Shown piece after piece: positions 54,182 through 63,440 of a stretch of 64,000 nt of DNA. The stretch covers positions 186,001-250,000 of the forward strand of contig NZ_MRTH01000006.1 of the NCBI RefSeq assembly GCF_001956045.1. The letters are read 5' to 3'. This DNA is from Paenibacillus sp. FSL H7-0331 (lineage in GTDB: Bacteria > Bacillota > Bacilli > Paenibacillales > NBRC-103111). Made by a program: the position numbers and the translations under genes. The notes under the pieces were generated by a model. That model worked only from the letters and a program-made list of their open reading frames with translations. It ran no database searches and was not told the DNA's origin. Position 1 is the stretch's first letter. Each line of letters starts with the position of its first letter.

Positions 54182-54259
54182 GCTTACGAAGACAGTTTTC
54201 CTACGGAAAACTTTGGTTAATGCTTACGAAGACAGTTTTCCTTCGGAAAACTTTAGGGA
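54182..54259 (+). repeat. Tandem RBS-hairpin cassettes, copies 5 and 6 (before oppB)
   Basis: Two units with a 40-bp period, starting at 54182 and 54222. Both read GCTTACGAAGACAG then stem AGTTTTCC/GGAAAACT, with loops TAC and TTC, that is CCTAC versus CCTTC, and CTTT. The first unit ends in TGGTTAAT with no ribosome site; the second ends in AGGGAGG, the ribosome site of oppB 12 bp before ATG 54271. Confidence 0.9.
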
Positions 54260-54270
54260 GGTCCATAAAC

Positions 54271-55206
54271 ATGCTGCGCTATGCGTGCCGGCGTTTAATT
54301 TATATGGTGATTACCTTATGGGTGATTGTCACGTTTACTTTTGTATTGATGAAAAATTTGCCGGGGGACCCGTTCGGAGAAGAGTCGCTTAAACTCACAG
54401 CTGAACAAAAAACGTTGCTCTATGCACAGTATGGCTTGGATAAGCCGCTGTGGCAGCAATATTTAAAATATATGAACAATGTCATCCATGGTGATTTGGG
54501 AGTTTCTTATGCCTTTCCTACACGTAAGGTGACAGATATTATTGCCCAGGGCTTTCCGGCTTCGCTTGAATTAGGACTGTGGGCGCTGGTGATCGCTATC
54601 ATTGTTGGTCTCATATTAGGTGTTATTGCATCCTTGAACCATAACAAAGGTGCTGATATCGGAGCGATGTTCACTGCAGTTATCGGTATTTCGATACCTT
54701 CCTTTGTATTGGGCCCGCTGCTCTCCTACTTCATCGGGGTGAAGCTGGGCTGGCTTCCTACCGGGATGTGGACAGGACCGTCAAGTCGGGTGCTTCCTGC
54801 GATCGCACTATCCTTTGGGACTATTGCGATATTAGCCCGGTTGATGCGAACGTCGATGCTTGATGTGCTGAGCCTGGATTATATCAAAACCGCTAAAGCC
54901 AAAGGATTGCCGCAGCGAACGATCGTCATACGTCATACTCTTCGCAATGCGATCCTGCCAGTTGTCACGGTTCTGGGTCCGGTTTTTGTCAATTTAATAA
55001 CAGGAACGCTGGTGGTGGAGCAAATCTTCGTCGTGCCGGGACTCGGCAAGCATTTTGTTCAGTCGATATACTCCAACGATTATACGATGATCACCGGTCT
55101 GACCATCTTTTACTCCTTTTTGCTGGTAGCTGTCTTGTTTATAACTGATATTATTTACGGGTTCGTCGATCCCCGCATTCGTCTGACTCAAGGAGGCAGC
55201 AAGTAA
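54271..55206 (+). CDS. oppB: Oligopeptide ABC transporter permease OppB
   Basis: A 311-residue permease with six membrane helices; N-terminal 'RRLIYMVITLWVIVTFTFVLMKNLPGDPF' region is typical of DppB/OppB, and the cytoplasmic EAA-like loop 'IKTAKAKGLPQRTIVIRHTLRNAILPV' contacts the ATPases. ATG at 54271 is chosen because the preceding bases are the repeat cassette and its GGGAGG. The stop overlaps the oppC start (TAATG). Confidence 0.95.
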   Translation: MLRYACRRLIYMVITLWVIVTFTFVLMKNLPGDPFGEESLKLTAEQKTLLYAQYGLDKPLWQQYLKYMNNVIHGDLGVSYAFPTRKVTDIIAQGFPASLELGLWALVIAIIVGLILGVIASLNHNKGADIGAMFTAVIGISIPSFVLGPLLSYFIGVKLGWLPTGMWTGPSSRVLPAIALSFGTIAILARLMRTSMLDVLSLDYIKTAKAKGLPQRTIVIRHTLRNAILPVVTVLGPVFVNLITGTLVVEQIFVVPGLGKHFVQSIYSNDYTMITGLTIFYSFLLVAVLFITDIIYGFVDPRIRLTQGGSK

Positions 55207-56123
55207 TGGACATGTCTAAAAAAGATTTGTTTGAGCCTCTTGTCAAGGAGAGCGCAGGTCGCGAGACCCTTGTAAGACCTTCTATGACCTATTGGCAGGA
55301 TGCCTGGAGACGGCTTAAGAAAAACAAGCTGGCGATGTTCGGCTTGATTACATTGATTACGTTGGCCATACTGTCGATTGCCGGTCCGCTGCTGTCTCAT
55401 TTTGATTATGCGACACAAAATTATGATATTAAAAATCAAAAGCCGTCGTTGGCGCATTGGTTTGGTACGGATGATTTTGGTCGGGACCTGTGGGTTCGCG
55501 TATGGTGGGGAACACGAATTTCGTTAGCTATTGGTCTCACCGCGGCACTGCTTGATCTGGTGTTCGGTGTCATGTACGGGGGCATATCTGCTTATTATGG
55601 GGGTAAGGTCGATGACATGATGCAAAGATTGATTGAAATCATCTATTCGATTCCTTTCCTATTGATCTCGATCTTGTTGATTGTGGTGCTCGGACCCGGG
55701 TTCAAAACGATTATTATTGCTTATGCAATCACGGGATGGGTACCGATGGCAAGACTTGTTCGAGGACAGGTGCTGTCATTGAAGGAGCAGGAGTATGTTC
55801 TGGCAGCACGAACGTTGGGTGCAGGTGGGGCACGTATTATTTTGAAGCATCTCGTTCCCAATGCACTTGGACTTATTATTGTACAAATTACGTTTATTGT
55901 TCCATCTGCTATTTTCGTTGAGGCGTTTTTGAGCTTTATCGGATTGGGGATAAGGGTACCGCTTGCATCCCTGGGAGCATTGTTATCGGACGGAGCGAAT
56001 TCGATCCGTTTGTATCCGCACAGAGTTATTTTTCCGACGGTTATTTTTAGCCTTATCTTGATGAGCTTTAATCTGCTCGGGGACGGCTTGCGCGATGCAC
56101 TTGATCCGAAAATGCGAAAATAA
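55206..56123 (+). CDS. oppC: Oligopeptide ABC transporter permease OppC
   Basis: A 305-residue permease of the DppC/OppC type: cytoplasmic N-terminus 'WRRLKKNKLAMFGL', 'HWFGTDDFGRDLWVRVWWGTRISL', then EAA loop 'YVLAARTLGAGGARIILKHLVPN'. Six membrane helices. It pairs with OppB in the channel. ATG overlaps the oppB stop by one base. Confidence 0.95.
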   Translation: MDMSKKDLFEPLVKESAGRETLVRPSMTYWQDAWRRLKKNKLAMFGLITLITLAILSIAGPLLSHFDYATQNYDIKNQKPSLAHWFGTDDFGRDLWVRVWWGTRISLAIGLTAALLDLVFGVMYGGISAYYGGKVDDMMQRLIEIIYSIPFLLISILLIVVLGPGFKTIIIAYAITGWVPMARLVRGQVLSLKEQEYVLAARTLGAGGARIILKHLVPNALGLIIVQITFIVPSAIFVEAFLSFIGLGIRVPLASLGALLSDGANSIRLYPHRVIFPTVIFSLILMSFNLLGDGLRDALDPKMRK

Positions 56124-56156
56124 AGCAGGATGCCACAATCAAGGAGGACACTTGCC

Positions 56157-57182
56157 ATGAAAGACAAAATATTGGAGGTCCAGAACCTCAGGGTATCCTT
56201 CCAAACCTATGCCGGGGAGGTCCAGGCTGTACGCGGTGTATCCTTTGAACTGCGTAAAGGTGAGGTGCTTGCGATAGTCGGGGAATCCGGCTGCGGCAAG
56301 TCGGTAACGGCGCAAACGATTATGAGACTGATTCCATCGCCGCCAAGTGTGATTAAGGACGGTTCCATCCGATTTAACGGGAAAACAGAGATCACGACGT
56401 GCTCAAATAAACAAATGGAGTCGATTCGCGGATCGGAAATCGGAATGATCTTCCAAGACCCGATGACCTCATTGAATCCGACCATGACGATTGGCAAACA
56501 AATTACGGAAGGTATCGTCAAGCATGAAAAGGTAAGCGGTGCAGAGGCCAATAAACGTGCAGTTGAGATCTTGAAGCTTGTTGGTATTTCCAATCCCGAA
56601 GGTCGCATGCTGCAGTATCCGCATGAATTCTCAGGTGGAATGCGTCAGCGAGTTATGATCGCGATTGCATTAGCCTGCAGTCCGAAGCTGTTAATCGCTG
56701 ATGAGCCGACAACGGCGCTGGATGTAACCATACAAGCGCAAATCATCGAGCTGATGAAAAAGCTGGCTGAGCAAACCGAAGCTTCGATAATCCTCATTAC
56801 GCATGATCTTGGTGTAGTAGCAGAGATGGCGCAGCGGGTACTTGTCATGTACGCAGGAAAAGTAGTCGAGGAGGGGACGGTCGATGAGCTATTTTACAAT
56901 CCCCAGCATCCTTATACTTGGGGGCTGCTCCGTTCTGTTCCTCGTCTGGATCAAGCTGCAAATAGCGACCTGGTGCCTATTCCTGGAACGCCGCCCGATT
57001 TATTCGCGCCTCCGACTGGTTGTGCGTTTGCAGCCAGATGCCCTTATGCGATGAAGGTTTGTCTAGAAACCGATCCGGAACATAGAAGTGTGTCGGACAC
57101 GCAATCTGCGGCCTGCTGGCTGCTGCATCCTGACGCACCACAAGTAGAACGTCCGATAGAAGCGGGAGGTGTTACCCGATGA
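56157..57182 (+). CDS. oppD: Oligopeptide ABC transporter ATP-binding protein OppD
   Basis: A 341-residue ATPase: Walker A '[12 protein letters not shown]', '[11 protein letters not shown]', signature '[15 protein letters not shown]', Walker B '[12 protein letters not shown]', and the C-terminal oligopeptide-type extension with '[14 protein letters not shown]' that can bind an iron-sulfur cluster. ATG at 56157 after AAGGAGG; an in-frame earlier codon at 56130 lies before this site. The stop overlaps the next start (ATGA). Confidence 0.95.
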   Translation: MKDKILEVQNLRVSFQTYAGEVQAVRGVSFELRKGEVLAIVGESGCGKSVTAQTIMRLIPSPPSVIKDGSIRFNGKTEITTCSNKQMESIRGSEIGMIFQDPMTSLNPTMTIGKQITEGIVKHEKVSGAEANKRAVEILKLVGISNPEGRMLQYPHEFSGGMRQRVMIAIALACSPKLLIADEPTTALDVTIQAQIIELMKKLAEQTEASIILITHDLGVVAEMAQRVLVMYAGKVVEEGTVDELFYNPQHPYTWGLLRSVPRLDQAANSDLVPIPGTPPDLFAPPTGCAFAARCPYAMKVCLETDPEHRSVSDTQSAACWLLHPDAPQVERPIEAGGVTR

Positions 57183-58138
57183 GCAGTGCTCCATTATTAG
57201 AAGTTCGTAAATTGCAAAAGCATTTTCATATGGGTGGCGGCAAGATGCTGAAGGCTGTTGATGATTTAAGCTTCTCGATAAAGCGTGGTGAAACTTTTGG
57301 TTTGGTAGGTGAATCCGGCTGCGGTAAATCGACCGCCGGACGTACCATTATTCGTTTGTATGAAGCTACAGGCGGGGAAGTTCTGTTCAATGGGCAGCAT
57401 GTGCATACTCTACGCGGTCGGCAGCTGCAGGAGTTTCGTAGTCAGATGCAGATGGTATTTCAGGATCCTTATGCTTCGCTTAATCCGCGAATGACGGTTG
57501 GAAATATCATTGCTGAAGGCATGGATATTAATCGTCTATATACAGGCAGCAAACGGAAAGAACGTGTTGTTCAACTGCTGCAGGATGTAGGCTTGAATGA
57601 AGAGCATGCAAGCCGTTTCCCTCATGAATTTTCCGGTGGTCAGCGGCAGCGTATCGGTATAGCGAGGGCACTTGCGATTAATCCGCAATTTATCATTGCA
57701 GATGAGCCGATCTCGGCACTGGACGTATCGGTACAGGCGCAGGTCGTTAATTTGTTCAAACGGTTGCAAAAGGAACGGAATCTGACCTATTTGTTTATTG
57801 CTCATGATCTTGCAATGGTTAAGCATATATCGGATCGAATTGGTGTTATGTATTTGGGCAAGCTCATTGAGGTTACCACCTCTGATGCTTTGTATGCGAA
57901 GCCGCTGCACCCTTACACACAGTCATTGCTGTCCGCTATTCCGATTCCTGATCCTCAGATCGAACGTACGCGGGAACGGATTATCCTGAAGGGTGAAATA
58001 CCAAGTCCCTTGGATCCGCCAAGCGGTTGTCCATTCCGTACACGTTGTCCTCATGCTATGTCGGTGTGTGCAGATATCATGCCAGAATTCAAAGAAATAG
58101 AACCCGATCATTACACAGCCTGTCATTTATACACTTAA
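57179..58138 (+). CDS. oppF: Oligopeptide ABC transporter ATP-binding protein OppF
   Basis: A 319-residue ATPase partner of OppD: '[17 protein letters not shown]', 'MVFQDPYASLNPRMTV', signature 'FSGGQRQRIGIARALA', Walker B 'FIIADEPISALD' and C-terminal cysteine cluster 'CPFRTRCPHAMSVC'. Together the five genes form a complete peptide importer, used for nutrition and often for peptide signals in Bacillales. A strong terminator follows. Confidence 0.95.
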   Translation: MSSAPLLEVRKLQKHFHMGGGKMLKAVDDLSFSIKRGETFGLVGESGCGKSTAGRTIIRLYEATGGEVLFNGQHVHTLRGRQLQEFRSQMQMVFQDPYASLNPRMTVGNIIAEGMDINRLYTGSKRKERVVQLLQDVGLNEEHASRFPHEFSGGQRQRIGIARALAINPQFIIADEPISALDVSVQAQVVNLFKRLQKERNLTYLFIAHDLAMVKHISDRIGVMYLGKLIEVTTSDALYAKPLHPYTQSLLSAIPIPDPQIERTRERIILKGEIPSPLDPPSGCPFRTRCPHAMSVCADIMPEFKEIEPDHYTACHLYT

Positions 58139-58143
58139 AATAA

Positions 58144-58193
58144 TAAGGCCCGTCGCTCATAAGAATAATAATTCTCTTGAGCAACGGGCCTTT
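58144..58193. terminator. Strong bidirectional terminator after the opp operon
   Basis: AAGGCCCGT (58145-58153) and ACGGGCCTT (58184-58192) with inner GCTCA/TGAGC and AGAA/TTCT pairs. It serves oppF and the convergent gene at 58198. Confidence 0.93.
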
Positions 58194-58197
58194 ATGA

Positions 58198-58626
58198 TTA
58201 GCCTTGCCAAACCTCTGGCTGGCCCTCACCATTCATATATTCTATCTGAGAGGGTGTTACTTCAATAATGACATAGTTGGGGTCCTGTTTGCCTTCAAAA
58301 TATTGCTTGAAATCGTCCTGCCATAATTTTTCCTTCAGGCTTTCGTTCTGAGATATCTTCGCAGTTCCTTCTACCTGCAAAATAACGGATGATGGCTTTC
58401 CGTCAAAGCCGGTTAAGATGTGTACATGAGGATTTTTTTGCAGTTCCTCCACTTTGTGTGTTTTCTTATTGGTAGCCAGATAGATGGTTAAATTGTCATT
58501 AAAAAGCGCCATGTAACGGACCTTTGGCTTGTTGCCCTCAATTGTAGCGAACGAGCAGACCGGATTTCCACTGAGTGCTTTTACAATCTTTTCCTGAAGC
58601 TGCGTTTCTTTAACTCCCTGTACCAT
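58198..58626 (-). CDS. Pyridoxamine 5'-phosphate oxidase family protein
   Basis: A 142-residue split-barrel flavoprotein-like protein: 'ALSGNPVCSFATIEGNKPKVRYMALFN', 'IYLATNKKTHKVEELQKNPHVHILTGF', 'SVILQVEGTAKISQN', ending 'PEVWQG'. This is the general-stress-protein-26-like branch. Cofactor and substrate unknown. RBS GAAGGGAG. Divergent to bshC with 187 bp between. Confidence 0.87.
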   Translation of the reverse strand: MVQGVKETQLQEKIVKALSGNPVCSFATIEGNKPKVRYMALFNDNLTIYLATNKKTHKVEELQKNPHVHILTGFDGKPSSVILQVEGTAKISQNESLKEKLWQDDFKQYFEGKQDPNYVIIEVTPSQIEYMNGEGQPEVWQG

Positions 58627-58759
58627 AAGAATAACTCCCTTCGTGGATAATTGGATGGTTGAATCGTGACTTACATCGAATCATTCTATAAAGTACCCCA
58701 AACCGACCCATTTTGAAACGAAATATTAAAAATTTGTCGTAATTTATCGTGCCAGACTT

Positions 58760-58788
58760 TTGACGATTTCATCGAACATGTGTACAAT
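58760..58788 (+). promoter_or_regulatory. Sigma-A promoter for bshC (and possibly ahcY)
   Basis: TTGACG (58760-58765), 17-bp spacer, TACAAT (58783-58788). Leader of about 34 nt before the TTG start. Confidence 0.8.
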
Positions 58789-58828
58789 CAAGTAGATACA
58801 TATTATAAATAAAGTGAGGCGGCTTCCG

Positions 58829-60469
58829 TTGTTGAAAGTGGAATCGATTCATTGGAAATCCAGCCTGCCTTTAACTGAGGATTACGTTCAAGATTATAAC
58901 AAGGTAAGTGACTTATTTGAGTATGATCCTTGGAACGAATCATCTTGGGCTGAACGTGCAGCTTGGCTCGATCGCGGGAATCCTCTGGCAGCCGACCGGG
59001 GACAACTCGCTGAGGTTTTGCTAAGTTACAATAAAGCAATCGGTAATGCTCCCGAAGCTTTGGATGCAATAGGAAAGCTGAAGCAGCAGGAGACGCTTTG
59101 TATCGTAGGTGGACAGCAAGCCGGGTTATTCAGCGGTCAGGCCCTTGTTATTTATAAGGCGATCACCTTGATTCGCTCAGCAAGACTGGCTTCAGAGAAG
59201 CTGGGCCGCCCGGTTATTCCTGTTTTTTGGATTGCGGGAGAGGATCATGATTTTGACGAAGTGAACCATATGTATTACTTATCCCCGGAAATGCAGGTCA
59301 GCAAGATCAAGATTGAGCATCCGAGCGGTAAGCGTAGTACAGTGAGCAGCCTGAAGATCTCGCAGGAGCAATGGACCACGGCACTAGAGCTGTTGGATTC
59401 ATCCCTGATACCGACTGAGTTCAAACCAGGATGGATGGATTTACTTCGCACCGCAGCGGCTGAATCCCACACCTTGGTTGATTTTTTCGGACGCATTATT
59501 GCCAAACTGTTTGGTGCACAAGGCTTGGTGTTGGTTAACTCCGATGATCCTCAGCTCAGACGTCTGGAATCGCCGATGTTCACCAAGCTGATTCGTGAGC
59601 ATGAAGCTGTGAATGCGGCAGTACTGACGGGTCGAGACAAGTTGGAGGCTCTTGGTTATTCGTCACAGGTAGATTTGAATGAGCGCAGTGCCAATCTGTT
59701 CGTCGTGGATGATGATGAGCGAATCTTCATGTATGCGGCTGGGCCCGATGGTCCTTATACCGATCGTAAGAAGGAGCGCATTTATTCACGTGAGCAGCTG
59801 TTGGATTGGGCGGAATCGGCACCAGAACGAATCAGCAACAATGTCATGACAAGACCGCTCATGCAGGATTATTTGTTCCCTGTGCTGGGTACGGTGTTGG
59901 GCCCTGGTGAAATTGCTTACTGGGCGATCACGCGTGAGGCCTTTCATCAGATCGGACTCAAGATGCCGATTGTCGTTCCAAGGCTGGAGTTCACCATCCT
60001 GGAAGGAACGGTCCAGAAAAATATGCACAAATTCGGTCTTACCCTGGAGGATGTGTTATACCATCTGGAGGATAAGCAGGAGGAGTGGCTGCGTTCTCAG
60101 GATACACTCAAGCTTGAGGAGCGTTTTGCCGAGGTGAGAGCCCGTTTTGTCGAAGGCTACCAGCCTTTGGTTGAACTGATTGGGGGGATTAACCCAGGTA
60201 TCGGCAAGCTTGGAGAAACCAACATGGGTAAAATTATTGAACAAATCCATTTTCTGGAGCAAAAAGCCAGTGATGGAGCACGTGCGCAGTTCGATGCTTC
60301 GCTACGTCATTTCCAGCGAATCGGTTTGTCAGTCGTCCCGATGGGAAAACCACAGGAACGGGTGTATAACATTTTTTCATATCTTAATAAATATGGTGAT
60401 TCATGGCTGTATGAAATTGTAAACAGTGATTTGAAGCCCGATGGCAAACACAAGATTCTTTATATGTAA
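58829..60469 (+). CDS. bshC: Putative cysteine ligase BshC (bacillithiol biosynthesis)
   Basis: A 546-residue protein of the YllA/BshC family, which adds cysteine to GlcN-malate in the last step of bacillithiol synthesis. Blocks: '[25 protein letters not shown]', '[18 protein letters not shown]', '[12 protein letters not shown]' and a C-terminal coiled coil with '[19 protein letters not shown]'. TTG at 58829 is preferred, with GAGGCGG upstream; GTG at 58814 would place that site inside the gene. In B. subtilis bshC follows ylbQ/panE closely; here the opp operon lies between. Confidence 0.95.
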   Translation: MLKVESIHWKSSLPLTEDYVQDYNKVSDLFEYDPWNESSWAERAAWLDRGNPLAADRGQLAEVLLSYNKAIGNAPEALDAIGKLKQQETLCIVGGQQAGLFSGQALVIYKAITLIRSARLASEKLGRPVIPVFWIAGEDHDFDEVNHMYYLSPEMQVSKIKIEHPSGKRSTVSSLKISQEQWTTALELLDSSLIPTEFKPGWMDLLRTAAAESHTLVDFFGRIIAKLFGAQGLVLVNSDDPQLRRLESPMFTKLIREHEAVNAAVLTGRDKLEALGYSSQVDLNERSANLFVVDDDERIFMYAAGPDGPYTDRKKERIYSREQLLDWAESAPERISNNVMTRPLMQDYLFPVLGTVLGPGEIAYWAITREAFHQIGLKMPIVVPRLEFTILEGTVQKNMHKFGLTLEDVLYHLEDKQEEWLRSQDTLKLEERFAEVRARFVEGYQPLVELIGGINPGIGKLGETNMGKIIEQIHFLEQKASDGARAQFDASLRHFQRIGLSVVPMGKPQERVYNIFSYLNKYGDSWLYEIVNSDLKPDGKHKILYM

Positions 60470-60504
60470 CATACTTTTGCCCATACTTTGAAGGAGGAAT
60501 AACA

Positions 60505-61767
60505 ATGAATACGAAAGAACGCAGTATTATTAAAGATCTGGCTTTAGCACCGGAAGGACATTTGAAAATCGAATGGGTTAACGCCCACATGCCGGTTTTG
60601 AACCGTATTAGAGAGCAATTCGAGAAAGAACAGCCGTTCAAAGGATTAAAAGTAGCGATTTCTCTGCATTTGGAAGCGAAAACGGCTTATTTGGCCAAGG
60701 TTGTAAAAGCAGGCGGTGCCGAAGTAGCGATTTGCGGTAGCAATCCGTTATCAACACAAGATGATGTATGTGCAGCTTTGGTAGAAGACGGTATCACCGT
60801 ATTTGCCAAGTACAATCCAGATCCTAAGGAATACAAAGAGCTATTGATCAAGACGTTGGAAACAGAACCTGACCTGATCATCGATGATGGTGGGGATCTG
60901 GTTTCCATGCTGCATTCCGAGCGTAAGGATCTGCTGAAAAACGTGCGCGGCGGAGCTGAAGAAACAACGACTGGTATTTTGCGTTTGAAAGCAATGGAAA
61001 AAGAAGATAAGCTGCAGTTCCCTATGATTGCGGTTAACGATGCTTATTGCAAATATTTGTTTGATAACCGTTACGGTACAGGTCAATCCGTATGGGATGG
61101 CATTAATCGTACAACGAATCTGGTTGTTGCCGGTAAAACGGTTGTTGTAGTAGGTTACGGCTGGTGCGGTAAAGGTGTTGCTATGCGTGCCAAAGGATTG
61201 GGCGCTAACGTGGTTGTAACTGAAATTGATGGCATTCGTGCGGTTGAAGCTTATATGGACGGATTTGCTGTTATGTCGATGGAAGAAGCAGCCAAAGTCG
61301 GCGATTTCTTCGTTACAGTTACAGGTAATCGTGATGTTATCCGCGGCGAGCATTACAAGGTTATGAAGGACGGCGCAATCTTGTCCAATGCAGGCCATTT
61401 TGACATTGAAATTAACAAGCCAGAGCTTGACGAGCTTTCCGAATCCAAACGTACAGTTCGTCGCAACATCGAAGAATACAAGCTCAAAGACGGACGCAAA
61501 TTTTATTTGATCGCTGAAGGACGTTTGGTCAATCTGGCAGCAGGCGACGGTCATCCGGCAGAAATTATGGACATGACGTTTGCACTTCAGGCGATGTCTT
61601 TGAAATATGTGAACGACAACTACAATTCCATTGGTAAAAAGGTTGTTAATGTTCCTTATGAGCTGGATGAGCAAGTTGCACGCTATAAGCTGGCTTCGAT
61701 GAATGTAACGATCGACACGCTGACTGACGAGCAAAAGCTGTACCTGGACAGCTGGGCAGAGCATTAA
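60505..61767 (+). CDS. ahcY: Adenosylhomocysteinase (S-adenosylhomocysteine hydrolase)
   Basis: A 420-residue NAD-dependent enzyme that splits SAH to adenosine and homocysteine and so relieves product inhibition of methyltransferases. NAD motif '[27 protein letters not shown]', '[18 protein letters not shown]' and the C-terminal '[10 protein letters not shown]' are intact. It is of the shorter kind (about 420) lacking the 40-residue insert of many bacterial forms. B. subtilis uses MtnN/LuxS for this step, so the gene marks a different SAH route. RBS GGAGGAAT, 35 bp after bshC. Confidence 0.95.
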   Translation: MNTKERSIIKDLALAPEGHLKIEWVNAHMPVLNRIREQFEKEQPFKGLKVAISLHLEAKTAYLAKVVKAGGAEVAICGSNPLSTQDDVCAALVEDGITVFAKYNPDPKEYKELLIKTLETEPDLIIDDGGDLVSMLHSERKDLLKNVRGGAEETTTGILRLKAMEKEDKLQFPMIAVNDAYCKYLFDNRYGTGQSVWDGINRTTNLVVAGKTVVVVGYGWCGKGVAMRAKGLGANVVVTEIDGIRAVEAYMDGFAVMSMEEAAKVGDFFVTVTGNRDVIRGEHYKVMKDGAILSNAGHFDIEINKPELDELSESKRTVRRNIEEYKLKDGRKFYLIAEGRLVNLAAGDGHPAEIMDMTFALQAMSLKYVNDNYNSIGKKVVNVPYELDEQVARYKLASMNVTIDTLTDEQKLYLDSWAEH

Positions 61768-61785
61768 TATAAGATTTCACGCAGT

Positions 61786-61819
61786 AAAAAGGGCGCTCAG
61801 CAATGGGCGTCTTTTTGTT
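61786..61819 (+). terminator. Terminator after ahcY
   Basis: AAAAAGGGCGC and GGGCGTCTTTTT pair with one bulged G and G-U pairs, then T run. Confidence 0.75.
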
Positions 61820-61900
61820 GTGCTAACTAGATTGCTAGCTGAATAGACTAGAAAAGGTTGTTTACTCTCCACCATTACACCGAATTAACGGGAGGTACAA

Positions 61901-63280
61901 GTGGATTACACAACAATGTTAAGTAAATGCAGGTGGCTATTAGTAGGATGTGCGGTGATTGGCATGTTTGTAGTGCTTGCAGGGTGCTTGATGCGTCCTT
62001 TTCCCAATGTGCAGGGCACACCAGCTGGAAAAGAGCTGGATCATGTGAATCAGCAATCCTATGATGATTTTATTTACTCTGAGCTTGAGCTTGAAATCAA
62101 CGAGCAGGAGCGGCTATGGGCTGCGAGTAAACGGGGCGTGCAAATCGTTATTGATGGAAGTCCGCTTGGTATCGTAAAAGATGAGGAAGCGGCTGCCGCT
62201 CTGCTGGAACAATATAAACAGAGCCGCCTGCCTAAGATCGGCCTAAATACTGCTACCTTGAACGGTTCAGACTCAACGAACACAGCAACAGTGGCAACCG
62301 CAGCAGATAAAGCCAAGGTTCGTATTCTGACGGCAGCTATAGATAAGGAACAGGCCACGGAGCAGCCGGGGCAGCTTCAGTCTGCCGAATTTATGCAGCA
62401 CATTGAGCTTGTACAGATAGATATTGAACCGGAGGATATCGAGAATAATGACACGTTGCTGGATAAAATAGCGACTGGAGGTGTCAAACCCTTTATTTAT
62501 ACCGTGGTACGTGGGGATTGTATTTCGTGTCTTGCTTACAAATTCAAGATCGATAAACAAGTCATTTATAATAATAATCCGCAAATTCGTAATGACTTGA
62601 TTCGTATCGGAGAACAACTGGATTTATCCGTATCACAACCGATGCTGACACTCAAAACAGTTGAGCAGCGGATAAGCTCGATAGAAGTGCCATTCACTAC
62701 AGAATATGTTGAAGATAACTCTTTAAAGGCTGGTGTACAAGAAGTGGTGTCGGCTGGTATTCCTGGCTTGCTGCGGGTTGCAACGAATACGACCCGAATA
62801 GACGGCGAATTTATTGAAGAGGCAGAAGTGAATCAAACATGGATTCGTTCCGCTACCCAGGCAGTTGTGAAAAAAGGTACAATGATTGTTGCGGGTATGG
62901 GCACAGGGCAATTCTCATGGCCGGTCTACAGGGCAAAACTGACGAGCGATTATGGAAGCCGATGGGGAGGCTTTCATCCGGGAATGGATATGGTATCTGA
63001 GCAATCAGGTATTACTGCGTCAGATCATGGAGTGGTTAGCTTTGCAGGCTGGAAAACCGGTTATGGCAACTGCATCATCATTGACCATCACAACGGCTAT
63101 AGCACACTTTACGGGCATTTAAGCAAGATTTCCGTAGCTCTGGATGATCGTATTGAAAAAGGGGATAAAATCGGGGTTATGGGCAGTACGGGCAATGCGA
63201 CGGGTGTACACCTACATTTTGAAATCCGCAAAGGCGAGGTTCAGGAAAACCCGATGAAATATTTGTTAAAAGCGAGTTAA
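61901..63280 (+). CDS. M23 family peptidase with LysM and G5 domains, probable lipoprotein
   Basis: A 459-residue cell-wall enzyme. Hydrophobic N-terminus with lipobox-like 'VLAGC' (Cys29), a LysM segment (about 205-248, 'VVRGDCISCLAYKFKIDKQVI'), a G5 domain (about 255-335), then lysostaphin-type M23 catalytic domain (about 345-455) with 'FHPGMDM' (zinc His and Asp), and 'VHLHFEIRKG' (HxH). It should cut peptidoglycan crosslinks. GTG start at 61901, 5 nt after GGGAGG. The domain order fits envelope or spore-cortex remodelling; exact role unknown. Confidence 0.92.
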   Translation: MDYTTMLSKCRWLLVGCAVIGMFVVLAGCLMRPFPNVQGTPAGKELDHVNQQSYDDFIYSELELEINEQERLWAASKRGVQIVIDGSPLGIVKDEEAAAALLEQYKQSRLPKIGLNTATLNGSDSTNTATVATAADKAKVRILTAAIDKEQATEQPGQLQSAEFMQHIELVQIDIEPEDIENNDTLLDKIATGGVKPFIYTVVRGDCISCLAYKFKIDKQVIYNNNPQIRNDLIRIGEQLDLSVSQPMLTLKTVEQRISSIEVPFTTEYVEDNSLKAGVQEVVSAGIPGLLRVATNTTRIDGEFIEEAEVNQTWIRSATQAVVKKGTMIVAGMGTGQFSWPVYRAKLTSDYGSRWGGFHPGMDMVSEQSGITASDHGVVSFAGWKTGYGNCIIIDHHNGYSTLYGHLSKISVALDDRIEKGDKIGVMGSTGNATGVHLHFEIRKGEVQENPMKYLLKAS

Positions 63281-63440
63281 ATGTATGATTGCATCCGTTG
63301 TCTGAAATTTTATAAGCGAAGCAGGCCGATGACCCAGAGCTCCGGTCTATTTGACATGGATTTGCAAATTGTCTCGTGAACCGCTACTCTAAAATGGAGT
63401 CCTTATGAGGTTGTCGAATATGTGGAGGGGGAGAGGTCGC

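Noticed and set aside
60841..61764. Long minus-strand frame (307 codons) across ahcY
   Set aside because: Antisense shadow of ahcY; codon periodicity and family match support the plus strand.
63351..63390. TTGACA at 63351 as promoter for the SGNH hydrolase
   Set aside because: No -10-like hexamer at 16-18 bp; nearest candidates are too far away.
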